A stretch of DNA of 64,000 nucleotides, taken from the NCBI GenBank assembly GCA_016711125.1, contig JADJTQ010000012.1, forward strand, positions 124,001 through 188,000. The letters are read 5' to 3'. The position numbers were made by a program, and so were the translations under genes. Below are positions 1 through 9,714 of this stretch, one piece after another. Source of the DNA: Saprospiraceae bacterium. GTDB lineage: Bacteria; Bacteroidota; Bacteroidia; Chitinophagales; Saprospiraceae. The first letter of the stretch is position 1. Each line of letters starts with the position of its first letter. The notes under the pieces are model-generated. The model was not told where the DNA came from. It was given only the letters and a program-made list of their open reading frames with translations, and ran no database searches.

Positions 1-2
1 GA

Positions 3-710
3 GGAGGACACTGCCAACCCGACAATGGGACCTTTGAACTCTACGCAGGAGGAAGAAATCTGATGCCAGACGCCGGAAGTTATATTTATAGCGGAGATCC
101 CGAAACCCGGGCATGGTTCAGGCAAACGAAAGTTCATCAGACCTTGACCTTAAATGGTGTAAATACTGAGTATGCTCCCAGATTACTTCAGTGGACTCCA
201 GGTGACAGCTTGGATGTCCTGGTTGTCGAAAATATGAGTTATGAAAATCTCATCCATCGCAGAGCAGTCTTTTTTATTGACAAAAGGTATTTTGTGATCG
301 TGGATGAAGCCCATGGTAATGCAGTTGGAGATATCGGTTTGCATTTTCAACTGGCACCTGGAGCTGCCGTTTACGACCATAAAAACTTATCGGTAAGCTC
401 TAATTTTGAGGAGGGCTGGAATGTAATGATCAAAACTAAAAATCAGCATGGTCTGATACTGGAGCAAGAAGAGGGACAGGTTTCGTTTATTTACACTAAA
501 AAGGAGCCCCGGCCAGCTTTTCGATACCGTATAAATAAGGATGCTGAAAAGAGTATTCGATTTGTTACAGTGGTAGTGCCTTTTAATGCTGAATCACCAA
601 ATTTAGAAATTAACGTGGTGGGTGATCCTGAGCCGGGAGCTTTGCAACTGCAATTGGAAATTATTGAAGAAGGATCAAAGAAAAATATCGGTTATTATTT
701 GGCAGATTAA
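3..710 (+). CDS. Heparinase II/III-family polysaccharide lyase, C-terminal part (5' end outside window)
   Basis: The reading frame is open from base 3, so the gene starts before the window. The visible part begins GGHCQPDNGTFELYAGGRN and continues through PDAGSYIYSGD and an ETRAWFRQTKVHQTLTLNG block. These are the hallmarks of the heparinase II/III C-terminal beta-sandwich, in which the conserved His sits near the catalytic site. The family cleaves uronic-acid-containing polysaccharides by beta-elimination, usually in the periplasm or outside the cell. The internal ATG at 63 is not the true start because the conserved motif lies upstream of it. It is followed at short distance by an EEP hydrolase and a sulfatase-rhamnosidase fusion on the same strand, which fits a polysaccharide utilisation locus. 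The exact PL family (12, 15, 17 or 21) cannot be fixed from this fragment. Confidence 0.85.
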   Translation, partial: GGHCQPDNGTFELYAGGRNLMPDAGSYIYSGDPETRAWFRQTKVHQTLTLNGVNTEYAPRLLQWTPGDSLDVLVVENMSYENLIHRRAVFFIDKRYFVIVDEAHGNAVGDIGLHFQLAPGAAVYDHKNLSVSSNFEEGWNVMIKTKNQHGLILEQEEGQVSFIYTKKEPRPAFRYRINKDAEKSIRFVTVVVPFNAESPNLEINVVGDPEPGALQLQLEIIEEGSKKNIGYYLAD

Positions 711-748
711 CTAGGGTTTTCAAAGTCATTTTTAAAAAAAAATCTTCA

Positions 749-1618
749 ATGATGATGTATAAATCGAAATTGATATTAAGTTTAGGATTACTGATTGGCT
801 TGATATATCATGGGTTTTCTCAGAAGGACATCGGAAAGCTTTCCTTAACTGTCATGAGCTTCAATGTCAGGTATGATACTCCCAAAGACAGTATTAATAC
901 CTGGAAAAACCGCAAAGAAAAGGTTGCATTCGTCATCACATCAAACAATATTGATATTGCCGGGCTTCAGGAACCATGGATAAATCAGATTGACGATCTG
1001 GAAGGACTTCTACCAGCGTATGCCTGGATAGGCTGGAGTAGGGACAATGGCAAAAGCAGGGGCGAATTTGTACCTATTTTTTATAGAAGGGACAGATTTT
1101 CGATTCTGAAGAAGGGTATCTTTTGGCTGTCAGAAACTCCAGAGCAAGTAGGTAGCAAGGGCTGGGATGTAAAATACCCCCGCATCGTGGTTTGGGCCAG
1201 GTTTAAAGACAAGAAAACTAAGAGGGAATTCTTTTTCTTCAATACTCATCTAGGTGGTGAAAAAGCCAGATTTGAAAGTGCCAAATTACTGAGGGCCAAA
1301 ATTGATCAAATGAGTGAAGGCCTGCCAACAATCGTCACAGGTGATTTTAATGACACACCCGATTCAAATACTTACGCTGAGATGAATGCTACTAAATATC
1401 AGAGGGATTTAAACGATGCCTTATCAGTTGCCAGGAAGAAGAATGAGGAATTATTTACGAATTATTTATTTGATGGAAATGACCAGGATTTGAAGAGGAT
1501 CGATTACATTTTTGTTAGTTCTGAAGTTATTGTGCTGGATCACGAAATTATCAATAAGAGAATTGGAAAATATTATCCATCAGATCATCTGGCATTGAAA
1601 GCTGAGCTTGAATTTTAG
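749..1618 (+). CDS. Secreted endonuclease/exonuclease/phosphatase (EEP) family protein
   Basis: The 289-residue protein has an N-terminal signal peptide (hydrophobic LILSLGLLIGLIYHGFS, cleavage near FSQ). The EEP metal-hydrolase motifs follow in order: MSFNVRYD, LQEP (metal-binding Glu), FNTHL, GDFND, RIDYIF and a final SDHLAL. Such exported EEP proteins are common in Bacteroidota polysaccharide loci and are annotated as phosphodiesterases or DNase-like enzymes; the real substrate is not deducible. The usual NTHLDH block reads NTHLGG here. It lies 38 bases after the lyase and 36 bases before the sulfatase fusion on the same strand, so co-transcription is likely. Two alternative ATGs (749 and 752) make little difference to the product. 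Confidence 0.85.
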   Translation: MMMYKSKLILSLGLLIGLIYHGFSQKDIGKLSLTVMSFNVRYDTPKDSINTWKNRKEKVAFVITSNNIDIAGLQEPWINQIDDLEGLLPAYAWIGWSRDNGKSRGEFVPIFYRRDRFSILKKGIFWLSETPEQVGSKGWDVKYPRIVVWARFKDKKTKREFFFFNTHLGGEKARFESAKLLRAKIDQMSEGLPTIVTGDFNDTPDSNTYAEMNATKYQRDLNDALSVARKKNEELFTNYLFDGNDQDLKRIDYIFVSSEVIVLDHEIINKRIGKYYPSDHLALKAELEF

Positions 1619-1654
1619 TATTCTGCAGATAGCTGTTTCAACAAAAATTAAAGA

Positions 1655-4600
1655 ATGGTAGGATTAAAAATGAGAGTGAAGAACTTGATAATGGTTTTTC
1701 TATTGTTTTTCGGTTATACAAGGAGCCTTGCTCAGAAAAAAACAAGCGGTGATAACCCGAAGCCAAATATTATCTTCATCCTGACCGATGATCAGCGCTG
1801 GGATGCATTGGGATATGCCGGTAATACGATCATTCAGACCCCTGAAATGGACAAACTAGCGAGTGAGGGTGTCTATTTTAAAAATGCGATTGTCACTACG
1901 CCGATCTGTGCAGCAAGCCGGGCTAGTATATTAACCGGGCTATATGAAAGAACCCATAAATATACCTTTCAGACCGGTGCGATCCGAAATGAATATATGC
2001 AGGAATCATACCCGATACATTTAAGGAATGGCGGCTACTTCACAGGATTTTATGGAAAACTAGGAGTAAACTATCCAGACAAAGAAAAGTTGTTTGATGT
2101 AATTGACGATTATGATCGAAATAATAGTTTCTCTGACTATCGGGGATATAACTATAAAGTATTAAACGGAGATACTGTGCATCTTACCCGGTATACAGGA
2201 CAGCAGGCACTCAGTTTCATCGACAATGCTCCTGCCGGTAAGCCATTTTGCTTGTCATTAAGCTTCAGTGCGCCACATGCGCATGATGGTGCCCCAGAAC
2301 AATATTTCTGGCAAGAGGAGCAAAATGAATTATATGGGGATATGAATATGCCTGGACCACTTTTGGCTGAAGATCAATATTTTAATGAATTACCGCTGCC
2401 TGTGAGACAGGGTTTTAATCGATTACGCTGGACCTGGAGATATGACACTCCGGAAAAATACCAACACAGTGTAAAAGGGTATTACCGGATGATCAAGGGC
2501 ATTGATAATGAGATTGGCAAGATCCGGGAAAAACTGAAACAAAATGGATTGGATAAAAACACCATTATCGTATTAATGGGTGACAACGGTTATTTTTTAG
2601 GCGAGCGGCAATTGGCGGGCAAGTGGCTAATGTATGACAATTCAATCCGGGTGCCTTTGATTATTTATGATCCCAGACAGAACAAGCACGAAGATATTGA
2701 TGAAATGGCACTCAATATAGACATACCATCAACCATGCTTGATTTTGCCGGAATGGAGGCTCCTGCCGGTTGGCATGGTAAAAGTTTGAGATCCATTGTT
2801 AACGGAAGGAAAAATGCACTACCACGAGATACAATACTTGTTGATCATTGGTGGCAATTTGAAAATATTCCACCCAGCGAAGGAGTGCGAACAGCAGAAT
2901 GGAAATACCTCCGCTATATTAATGATCAGACTGCAGAGGAATTATATAATCTAAGCGATGATCCATACGAGACAAACAACCTTGCGACCAATGAGTCTTA
3001 TCGAGCTATTTTGTTAGATCTTCAAAACGCGTGCGATCAACTTGGTAATAAATTTGCTGACCCTTTATCGGGAATCCCTTCGGGATTAATGGTGGAATAT
3101 ATTCGGGAGCCGCACCGGGTCAGGATTTCTGATTGCTCACCAGAATTTAGTTGGATTGTGCCCGAAGAAGCCGTTTTGCAGAGTGCCTATCAAATTCTCG
3201 TGGCAAGTTCTAAGGACCTGCTCGCAAAAAATGTTGGAGACGTTTGGAACAGCGGACAAGTACGTAGCAATAAATCGACGAATGTATCTTTGGAGGGAAT
3301 AATACTAGAGCCGCATACTTCCTATTATTGGAAGGTAAGAATTTGGGACAAGGATAATCGGTTATCGGTGTATTCAAAAGCCCAATATTTTAATACCGGC
3401 GTTTTCACGGGCGATATTTCTTCAGCTAATTGCTTCCAGATCGAATATATTTCTCCTAGCCAATTCATAAAAAATTCGGATGGGAGTATTTTCATTGATT
3501 TTGGAAAAGATGCTTTTGGCACTTTAGCGTTTGATTTTAAAGGTATCAAACAGGGGCCTCTAAAAATTAGACTGGGTGAAAAACTACTGGATGGAAAAAT
3601 AGATCGCAATCCAGGGGGTACAATCCGGTATCAGGAAGTATCGCTTGAATTAAAACCGGGTCAGACCAAATATACTTTGTCGTTACCCCCTGACGAGCGA
3701 AATACCAAATCTGCTGCGGTAGAATTGCCCGACTCCTTTGATGTGATTTATCCTTTCAGATATTGTGAAATTGAAAATGCAGAAAACTTAACTCCTCAGG
3801 AGATCAAGCAAAAAGCATATTTCCATTATTTTGATTATTCTCAAAGTGTTTTTTCCTGCTCAGACACTCTATTAAATCAAATATGGGATATCTGCAAATA
3901 CAGTATGAAGGCCACCTCAGCAACAGGATATTATATCGATGGAGACCGGGAGCGGATTCCTTATGAAGCCGATGCTTATATCAATCAACTGGGTCATTAC
4001 TGCACCGACCGGGAGTATGCGATGGGCAAGCAAACGATCGAGTGGTTTATGCAGCATCCGACCTGGCCAACCGAGTGGTTGCTCCACACGTCACTTATGA
4101 TGTATCAGGATTATTATTATTCCGGAGACCTAGAACTTGTAAAGGCCTACTATGATCGATTGAAATCCAAGACCCTTCTTGACCTTGCTCGTGAAGATGG
4201 TCTCATTAGCGTGGAAAACGGTCTGGTTAATGGCGACTTTATGCAGAAGTTAGGATTCACCGATACTACCCTAAGGCTTAGAGATATTGTAGATTGGCCA
4301 CCTGCCCAAAAAGACACGGGATGGAAACTGGCTACCGCAGAAGGTGAGCGAGATGGACACGAGATGTTGCCAATAAATACGGTGGTAAACAGTTTTTTTT
4401 ATCTAAATATGAAGATCATGGCTGAATTTGCCGGGTTGCTTGATAAAAGTGGTGATCAGGATTACTTCGAGTTTATGGCCACTATGGTGAAAAAAGCAAT
4501 TAATGAAAAATTATTTGATGCTCAAAAAGGAATTTATCTAGATGGAGAAGGGGCGACACACTCATCCATTCATGCGAATATGTTACCCCTGGCATTTGGC

Positions 4601-5194
4601 ATTGTACCCCCTCAATATGTGTCTTCGGTCGCAGCATTTATAAAATCGCGAGGTATGGCTTGCAGCGTCTACGCTGCTCAATATCTTTTGGAGGCATTAT
4701 ACAATGCAGGAGAAGCTCAATATGCGTTAGATCTGATGCGTGCTACTCATGATAGAAGCTGGTGGAATATGATCAAAGTCGGATCCACAATTACTATGGA
4801 AGCCTGGGACATGAAGTACAAACCCAATTCTGATTGGAATCATGCCTGGGGTGCAGCACCAGCCAATATTATCCCCCGTTATCTATGGGGTATCAAGCCA
4901 GGGAAAGCAGGATTTGAAGTGGCTGCCATCAGACCTCAAATGGGAGATCTAAGGGAAAGCTCGATTACCATGCCGACTCTACGGGGCCAAATTAAAGGAC
5001 ATTATCAATTAATCAATAATAGGCTTACCCGCTATAGCATTGAGCTCCCCGCCAATATGGTGGGAGAATTTAGCCCTGATTTTGATAGTCAGGCAGTGGT
5101 CACTGTAAATGGAGAGGTAGTCAATTTATCCTTTGGATCTATTCGATTAAATCCGGGGATTAATGAAATTGAAATCAGGATAAACTCATTCTGA
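1655..5194 (+). CDS. Sulfatase (S1 type) fused to GH78 alpha-L-rhamnosidase
   Basis: This 1179-residue two-enzyme protein has a signal peptide around residues 5-26. Residues about 35-460 are a type I sulfatase: NIIFILTDDQRWDALGYAG supplies metal-binding Asp residues, PICAASRASILTG contains the CxASR site where Cys is converted to formylglycine, and there are GKWL and MGDNGY motifs. From about residue 475 a GH78 rhamnosidase begins: an N-terminal beta domain (PEFSWIVP, QILVASS), then the (alpha/alpha)6 catalytic barrel with DGDRERIPYEADAY and WPTEWLLHT, and a terminal beta domain. Together the two halves would desulfate and cleave sulfated rhamnose, as in ulvan or rhamnan sulfate. A multimodular sulfatase-GH78 enzyme is known from ulvan loci such as that of Formosa agariphila. 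The lyase upstream fits the same substrate class. Confidence 0.93.
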   Translation: MVGLKMRVKNLIMVFLLFFGYTRSLAQKKTSGDNPKPNIIFILTDDQRWDALGYAGNTIIQTPEMDKLASEGVYFKNAIVTTPICAASRASILTGLYERTHKYTFQTGAIRNEYMQESYPIHLRNGGYFTGFYGKLGVNYPDKEKLFDVIDDYDRNNSFSDYRGYNYKVLNGDTVHLTRYTGQQALSFIDNAPAGKPFCLSLSFSAPHAHDGAPEQYFWQEEQNELYGDMNMPGPLLAEDQYFNELPLPVRQGFNRLRWTWRYDTPEKYQHSVKGYYRMIKGIDNEIGKIREKLKQNGLDKNTIIVLMGDNGYFLGERQLAGKWLMYDNSIRVPLIIYDPRQNKHEDIDEMALNIDIPSTMLDFAGMEAPAGWHGKSLRSIVNGRKNALPRDTILVDHWWQFENIPPSEGVRTAEWKYLRYINDQTAEELYNLSDDPYETNNLATNESYRAILLDLQNACDQLGNKFADPLSGIPSGLMVEYIREPHRVRISDCSPEFSWIVPEEAVLQSAYQILVASSKDLLAKNVGDVWNSGQVRSNKSTNVSLEGIILEPHTSYYWKVRIWDKDNRLSVYSKAQYFNTGVFTGDISSANCFQIEYISPSQFIKNSDGSIFIDFGKDAFGTLAFDFKGIKQGPLKIRLGEKLLDGKIDRNPGGTIRYQEVSLELKPGQTKYTLSLPPDERNTKSAAVELPDSFDVIYPFRYCEIENAENLTPQEIKQKAYFHYFDYSQSVFSCSDTLLNQIWDICKYSMKATSATGYYIDGDRERIPYEADAYINQLGHYCTDREYAMGKQTIEWFMQHPTWPTEWLLHTSLMMYQDYYYSGDLELVKAYYDRLKSKTLLDLAREDGLISVENGLVNGDFMQKLGFTDTTLRLRDIVDWPPAQKDTGWKLATAEGERDGHEMLPINTVVNSFFYLNMKIMAEFAGLLDKSGDQDYFEFMATMVKKAINEKLFDAQKGIYLDGEGATHSSIHANMLPLAFGIVPPQYVSSVAAFIKSRGMACSVYAAQYLLEALYNAGEAQYALDLMRATHDRSWWNMIKVGSTITMEAWDMKYKPNSDWNHAWGAAPANIIPRYLWGIKPGKAGFEVAAIRPQMGDLRESSITMPTLRGQIKGHYQLINNRLTRYSIELPANMVGEFSPDFDSQAVVTVNGEVVNLSFGSIRLNPGINEIEIRINSF

Positions 5195-5255
5195 GGGGAG
5201 TATCAGCCTGGAAGTGAACCCAAACGATAAGTGATCTTACCCACTATTTTATTTT

Positions 5256-5263
5256 TACTTTTG
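5256..5263 (+). promoter_or_regulatory. Possible Bacteroidota -7 box (TACTTTTG)
   Basis: TACTTTTG matches the Bacteroidota -7 consensus TAnnTTTG and lies 30 bases before the TTG start of the cytochrome c lipoprotein gene. I see no good TTG/TTTG -33 element at the expected distance, so this is tentative. If real, the cytochrome gene has its own promoter despite following the sulfatase fusion by about 100 bases. Confidence 0.3.
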
Positions 5264-5292
5264 CTGCATCGTTTTAATATATACTTTTCAAA

Positions 5293-7995
5293 TTGAAGAA
5301 TTTTAGCATATTCTTTTGGGCAATCATCATAGTTTTATTTAGTGCCTGCTCAACATCCGATACGTCACAGGAGCGTTCAGTAATAACTCTCCCTGAAGGT
5401 GCTGACCCCGAATCACCCATCTGGAAAGGCATCGACTTAGAGCCCAAGGCACCGGTTTTACCGCTTACTGTGGATCAGCAATTAGCTACTTTTCAGCTTC
5501 CTCCCGGTTATATACTGGAACCCGTGCTTACCGATCCTCAGATCGAACAGCCTGGTGCGATTAGTTTTGATGAACAGGGAAGGCTTTTGGTACTGGAACT
5601 AAGGAGTTACATGCTCACTGCGGATGCAGATGCTGAGCTTGAACCGACCAGCGTCATATCACGATGGGAAGACGAGGATAATGACGGAGTTTACGAAACG
5701 GGGGGCGTTTTTGTCGATAGCCTGGTATTCCCGAGGTTTGTATTGCCCTGGGGTGAGAATGCGGTTTTATCGATGGAGTCTAACCAAGACAATGTCTACA
5801 AATACTCTGATACTGATGGAGATGGAAAGTCTGATCTGAAGGAGTTTTTCGCTGGAGATTTCGGACGCTCTGGTAATGTGGAACATCAGCAGGCCTTTCT
5901 TTTCTATGGAATGGATAATTGGATGTATAGCACCTATAATGCCTTCCGGATTCGTTGGACTCCTGATGGCATACTCAGGGAAAACACAGGCTATAACCGT
6001 GCACAATGGGGGGTTACTCAGGATAATGAGGGGAAGATTTGGTTTCAGGGTGGAGCCTCTGGATTACCTTCTTATTTTCAGTTTCCGATTCACTATGGCA
6101 ACTTCAATGTGGAGGATGAATTGGCTGAAGGTTTTAAGGTACCTTGGGGTGCCCCCATTTTCCTCGAAGATTTTCAGCCGGGAATGCAAGCGGTTAGGCG
6201 TCCCGATGGATCGCTCAATGAAGTAACCGGATCGGCAGGTAATGATATATTCCGGGGCCATCGATTGCCGACCGCACTGGTTGGACAGTATTTTTATGGT
6301 GAACCTGTGGCCCGGATTGTTCGACAGATTAATCCCATCGTGACTGAAGGGGTCACTCAATTGCACAATTATTACCAGCCCTATAAATCAGAATTTCTGA
6401 AATCAACCGACCCACTTTTCAGACCAGTTGATATGGCCACTGCCCCTGATGGGACCATGTATATCGCAGATATGTACCATGGCATTATTCAGGAGGGACA
6501 ATGGGTGCAAAAAGGAAGTTATCTAAGAGCCAAAATTGAACAGTATCAGATGGATAGGGTAGTGGGTCTGGGAAGAATCTGGCGGTTGAGGTATGCCGGA
6601 ATCGAAAGAGACACAACCCGGCCCCAAATGGGGATAAAATCTGCCACACAACTAGTGCAAGATTTAAAGCATCCTAATGGTTGGTGGCGAGATATGGCGC
6701 AACAACAATTGGTACTGCGACGGGACACCAGTGTATCACCTGAATTGATAGATCTGGTGAGAAGCAGCGAAAATCACCTGGCCAGATTTCATGCAATCTG
6801 GACGCTGGAGGGCTTGGGATGCTTGAATAGTAACCTAATTCAGGATCTCTTCAAAGATAATGATCCAGCCATTCGCAAAATGGCAATCAGAGTAAGTGAG
6901 ACCCTGTATAAAGCCGGGGATAAATCATTGGCGGAAGACTATTTCGATTTGATGAACGACTCTAACTATGAAGTGGTTATGCAAGCGATCATGACGGCAA
7001 ACATCCTTGCGGTTCCGAATGCAAAGTCCTCGATTAAATCGGCAATGGAAAAGTATTCGCAGAGAGGAGTGCAGGTGGTTGCTGAGCAGATTCTTAGTCC
7101 GGCAGAAAGAAGTTCATTTGCAAGCAATAAATTCAGTCAAAGTGAACAGACCATGATTGAACAGGGCCACACCATATTCGAAGAATTGTGTTCCACCTGT
7201 CATGGTGCCGGTGGTTCTGGTATCCGGGTTGGCGAAGGATTGATGGCACCCCCTTTAGCTAATTCACCCCGGGTAGTGGATCATCCCGATTATCTGGTAA
7301 GAGTTTTGCTGAGGGGAATGGTCGGGTCTATTGATGGGAAGAATTATTCAGGACGTTTTATGGCTCCAATGGCCATGGAGAGTGATGAATGGGTTGCTGC
7401 TGTAGCATCTTATTTACGAACTAATTTAGGTAATGAAGGTAATTTGGTGACAGCCGATTTTGTGGCAGAAGTCAGAAAAACAACCGTTGAACAAAAACCA
7501 TACAGTTTTGATGAATTGATGTTGAATGCAACCCGCCAGTTGATACCCCGCGACGATTGGAAAGTCACCGCCAGTCACACTGGTATGGCGCGTATCGGTG
7601 GAACTGGAGTCCCATATGGCGCTCTTACTTTTGAAGGTTGGACATCAGGTGAAAACCAGGAGAAAGATATGTGGTTTCAAATCGAGCTGCCGGAGCCCGT
7701 TGAATTTACTGAAATCAGTTTTCGATCGCCTCCGGAGCGTAAAGGATATGGCCCTGATGCACCCCCACCTGTGCCAACCTATCCGGCAGTGTACAAAATC
7801 GAGGTATCTGAAAGTGGTACTGAATGGAAGGAAATTATTCAGGGTAATTGCTCAGAAGACAATGTGCGAATTCTTTTTACACCGAGCCACGGAAGATTTC
7901 TTCGGATTACGCAAACAGGGAAACCGAAAGATCAAGTACCGTGGAAAATGGAGTCCATGAAAATATTTGCCAAAGGAGTCAAGCTGGACAGCTAA
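5293..7995 (+). CDS. Cytochrome c / beta-propeller lipoprotein with HEAT-like and discoidin-like domains
   Basis: This 900-residue lipoprotein has a lipobox LFSACS near residue 19. Residues about 75-430 resemble the beta-propeller of PVC-type membrane-bound dehydrogenases (related to sorbosone or glucose dehydrogenases) and contain Asp-rich loops DEDNDGVYE and DTDGDGKSD. Residues about 450-610 look like HEAT-type helices. A class I cytochrome c domain follows with CSTCHGAG (CxxCH haem attachment) and a probable axial Met in GRFMAPMA. The last 150 residues resemble an F5/8 type C (discoidin) domain. The family is thought to oxidise sugars or polyols at the cell surface and pass electrons to haem; the substrate here is unknown. 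The start is TTG. It follows the sulfatase-rhamnosidase gene on the same strand and may oxidise released sugars. Confidence 0.8.
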   Translation: MKNFSIFFWAIIIVLFSACSTSDTSQERSVITLPEGADPESPIWKGIDLEPKAPVLPLTVDQQLATFQLPPGYILEPVLTDPQIEQPGAISFDEQGRLLVLELRSYMLTADADAELEPTSVISRWEDEDNDGVYETGGVFVDSLVFPRFVLPWGENAVLSMESNQDNVYKYSDTDGDGKSDLKEFFAGDFGRSGNVEHQQAFLFYGMDNWMYSTYNAFRIRWTPDGILRENTGYNRAQWGVTQDNEGKIWFQGGASGLPSYFQFPIHYGNFNVEDELAEGFKVPWGAPIFLEDFQPGMQAVRRPDGSLNEVTGSAGNDIFRGHRLPTALVGQYFYGEPVARIVRQINPIVTEGVTQLHNYYQPYKSEFLKSTDPLFRPVDMATAPDGTMYIADMYHGIIQEGQWVQKGSYLRAKIEQYQMDRVVGLGRIWRLRYAGIERDTTRPQMGIKSATQLVQDLKHPNGWWRDMAQQQLVLRRDTSVSPELIDLVRSSENHLARFHAIWTLEGLGCLNSNLIQDLFKDNDPAIRKMAIRVSETLYKAGDKSLAEDYFDLMNDSNYEVVMQAIMTANILAVPNAKSSIKSAMEKYSQRGVQVVAEQILSPAERSSFASNKFSQSEQTMIEQGHTIFEELCSTCHGAGGSGIRVGEGLMAPPLANSPRVVDHPDYLVRVLLRGMVGSIDGKNYSGRFMAPMAMESDEWVAAVASYLRTNLGNEGNLVTADFVAEVRKTTVEQKPYSFDELMLNATRQLIPRDDWKVTASHTGMARIGGTGVPYGALTFEGWTSGENQEKDMWFQIELPEPVEFTEISFRSPPERKGYGPDAPPPVPTYPAVYKIEVSESGTEWKEIIQGNCSEDNVRILFTPSHGRFLRITQTGKPKDQVPWKMESMKIFAKGVKLDS

Positions 7996-8037
7996 TTGCA
8001 ACTAATTGGAGAGCTATTGCCATTAATCTCCGGTGTA

Positions 8038-8670
8038 TTAAAGATATAGCTGAGATAAGCTGAGATCACATTTTAATTCCGGCCACTGCAGTGGTGAAAT
8101 CGTGTCATCTTCAGCATAGGCTCCCATTCTTTGATGTTTCTTATTTACCAATTGAAAAGTCTCAACAATTTTTTCACGAGGCATGACGATCAAGTACTCC
8201 ATCACACCGGCTTCTTCATAAACCTCATATTTCACATTAAGGTCTTTTTTCTTATTGTGATGAGATAGAATTTCTATGACCCAATCTGGCGCACCAAAAC
8301 AACCCCGCTCTTGAATTTTGTTCGGGTCGCAAACGACAAAATGATTGGGTTGTATGACGGTATCCTATTGCTTATTATTTCCTTTAGATTGTAAAACAAC
8401 ATCAGTAAGCGTCGAAAAATATTGACAATTCCCCTTTTCGAAATGGGGCGCTATCGTCAAAGTCAACTTGGTGGTAATCTTCTGGTGTACGGTACTGGGT
8501 ACGGGAGTCATTTTAAATATTTGACCCTTAATGATCTCGACGATGTAATCAAAATCAAAATTGAGATAGTCCTGGTACGTGTAGTAGGATGCTGTGGATT
8601 CCTCTACCTGATTTTCTAAGGTTTTAGGCTGCCGATATTTTTCATTATTAAGGTTTGCGATCGGACTTCT
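8038..8670 (-). pseudogene. Uma2-family PD-(D/E)xK endonuclease remnant with amber stop and no start
   Basis: One minus-strand frame encodes an almost full-length Uma2 (DUF820) protein. Recognisable segments in order are YIVEIIKGQIFKMTPVPST, HQKITTKL, FSTLTDVVLQ, then DTVIQPN and DWVIEILS (the PD-(D/E)xK core) and a C-terminal YEVYEEAGVMEYLIV. The frame is interrupted by TAG at 8365-8367, just before DTVIQPN. Upstream the frame is closed by TAA at 8698-8700 with no ATG, GTG or TTG before the homology. Uma2 genes are abundant, often mobile and often decayed in Bacteroidota and cyanobacteria; their function is largely unknown. Stop and start loss together indicate a pseudogene rather than a simple base-calling slip. 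Confidence 0.75.
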
Positions 8671-8686
8671 TTCAAAGATAAGGCTT

Positions 8687-9714
8687 TCACTTTTCCTTTA
8701 CCGGACTTTCAACTTTTACTAAATCTGCGATGATTTTTCCTTGATAATCCATCCTTGCCAGGGTGTAAATATTTCCTAGTTTATCTAAAGCAATTGAATT
8801 GACAAATGATGGTCGACCTCCATTAGGATAATAGATCGGACCATGGTCGCAATAGTGATTATTTGTGAGATCATAGGTAACCAAATGCAAGTTTTCCGGT
8901 CCTTTAGCACCACCTCTTGGTATGCTACTTTCACCTTCAATTCTTTTTCCATTTTCAAAAATGGGTCCACCGGTGAGGTAATAGATCAGACTACTTTCTA
9001 TATCTAAATAGAACCCCAAATATCCATAGCTAAATTGATCAAACATTCCTGTTTTTTTCGACAAACCCGAAGTAAGCCGTTCAATGATTTCCAGATCTTT
9101 TTTCTGCGGATCAAATCGGAATAAATAGCCGGAATTACCATGAATGCCGTAGGCAACCTTTTCTTTCGGATGCCAATGAATTTTACGCCAGTTGTATCCC
9201 ATGCTTCCTGCTGAAGAAATGTCATACGTTCCGAAATAGTCGCGTCTTAGATGCACATCTTCCAGTTTAGTGATCACATCGTCATCTGGGTGATTAAATC
9301 CGCAAATTTCTCACTTCTCAGATCATAAGACAGGAAATGGCCGCCCGGGTACAAGTCAAATCCCCGGGCAGGGTGCAGCGGCAGTCGCTCCATACCCTCG
9401 ATCATTTCATAGTGGCCTACGTGAGTACCAAAATATAGCTTGTCGTTTTTTTCGTAAAATTCGACATGACTTTTGCCCTGGGTGATTTTTCCAGAACCAT
9501 TTTGGCCACAGATGTCATTGAGATCACCCAGTATTTTTATAAGGTCTGTTTTGGGATCGTATGAACACATTTTCCCGCCGATTTCCACATCTTCCGAGCA
9601 AAGTACATAATAAATTTTTCCGTCACTGGCACAGGAAATCGCATTGTATGTGTCATGTGCAAGGGCAAATCCGGAGTAGAAGCTCCTGGCAACATTCGGT
9701 TTTTGAACAGTCAT
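8687..9714 (-). CDS. Beta-propeller-like protein, one frameshift
   Basis: Two overlapping minus-strand frames join into one protein of about 340 residues. The N-terminal part (9714 to about 9285) has repeated blade-like segments such as SCASDGKIYYVLCS and SYDPKTDLIKILGDL. The C-terminal part (about 9285 to 8687) has YDISSAGSMGYNWRKIHWHP, FRFDPQKKDLEIIERL and VNSIALDKLGNIYTLARMDY. Adding one C to CCC near 9285 restores ITPDDDVITKLEDV and joins the frames. The internal GTG at 9277 is therefore probably not a real start. The DGKIY and LGNIYTLA patterns resemble six- or seven-bladed propellers (SMP-30 or NHL-like), but I do not recognise the family. No signal peptide is visible. The downstream neighbour is the dead Uma2 gene. 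Confidence 0.6.

Noticed and set aside
9274..9277. ATGA-type overlap of two genes in the propeller-like locus
   Set aside because: The second frame starts in mid-domain; one extra C near 9285 joins both parts, so it is a frameshift and not a coupled gene pair.
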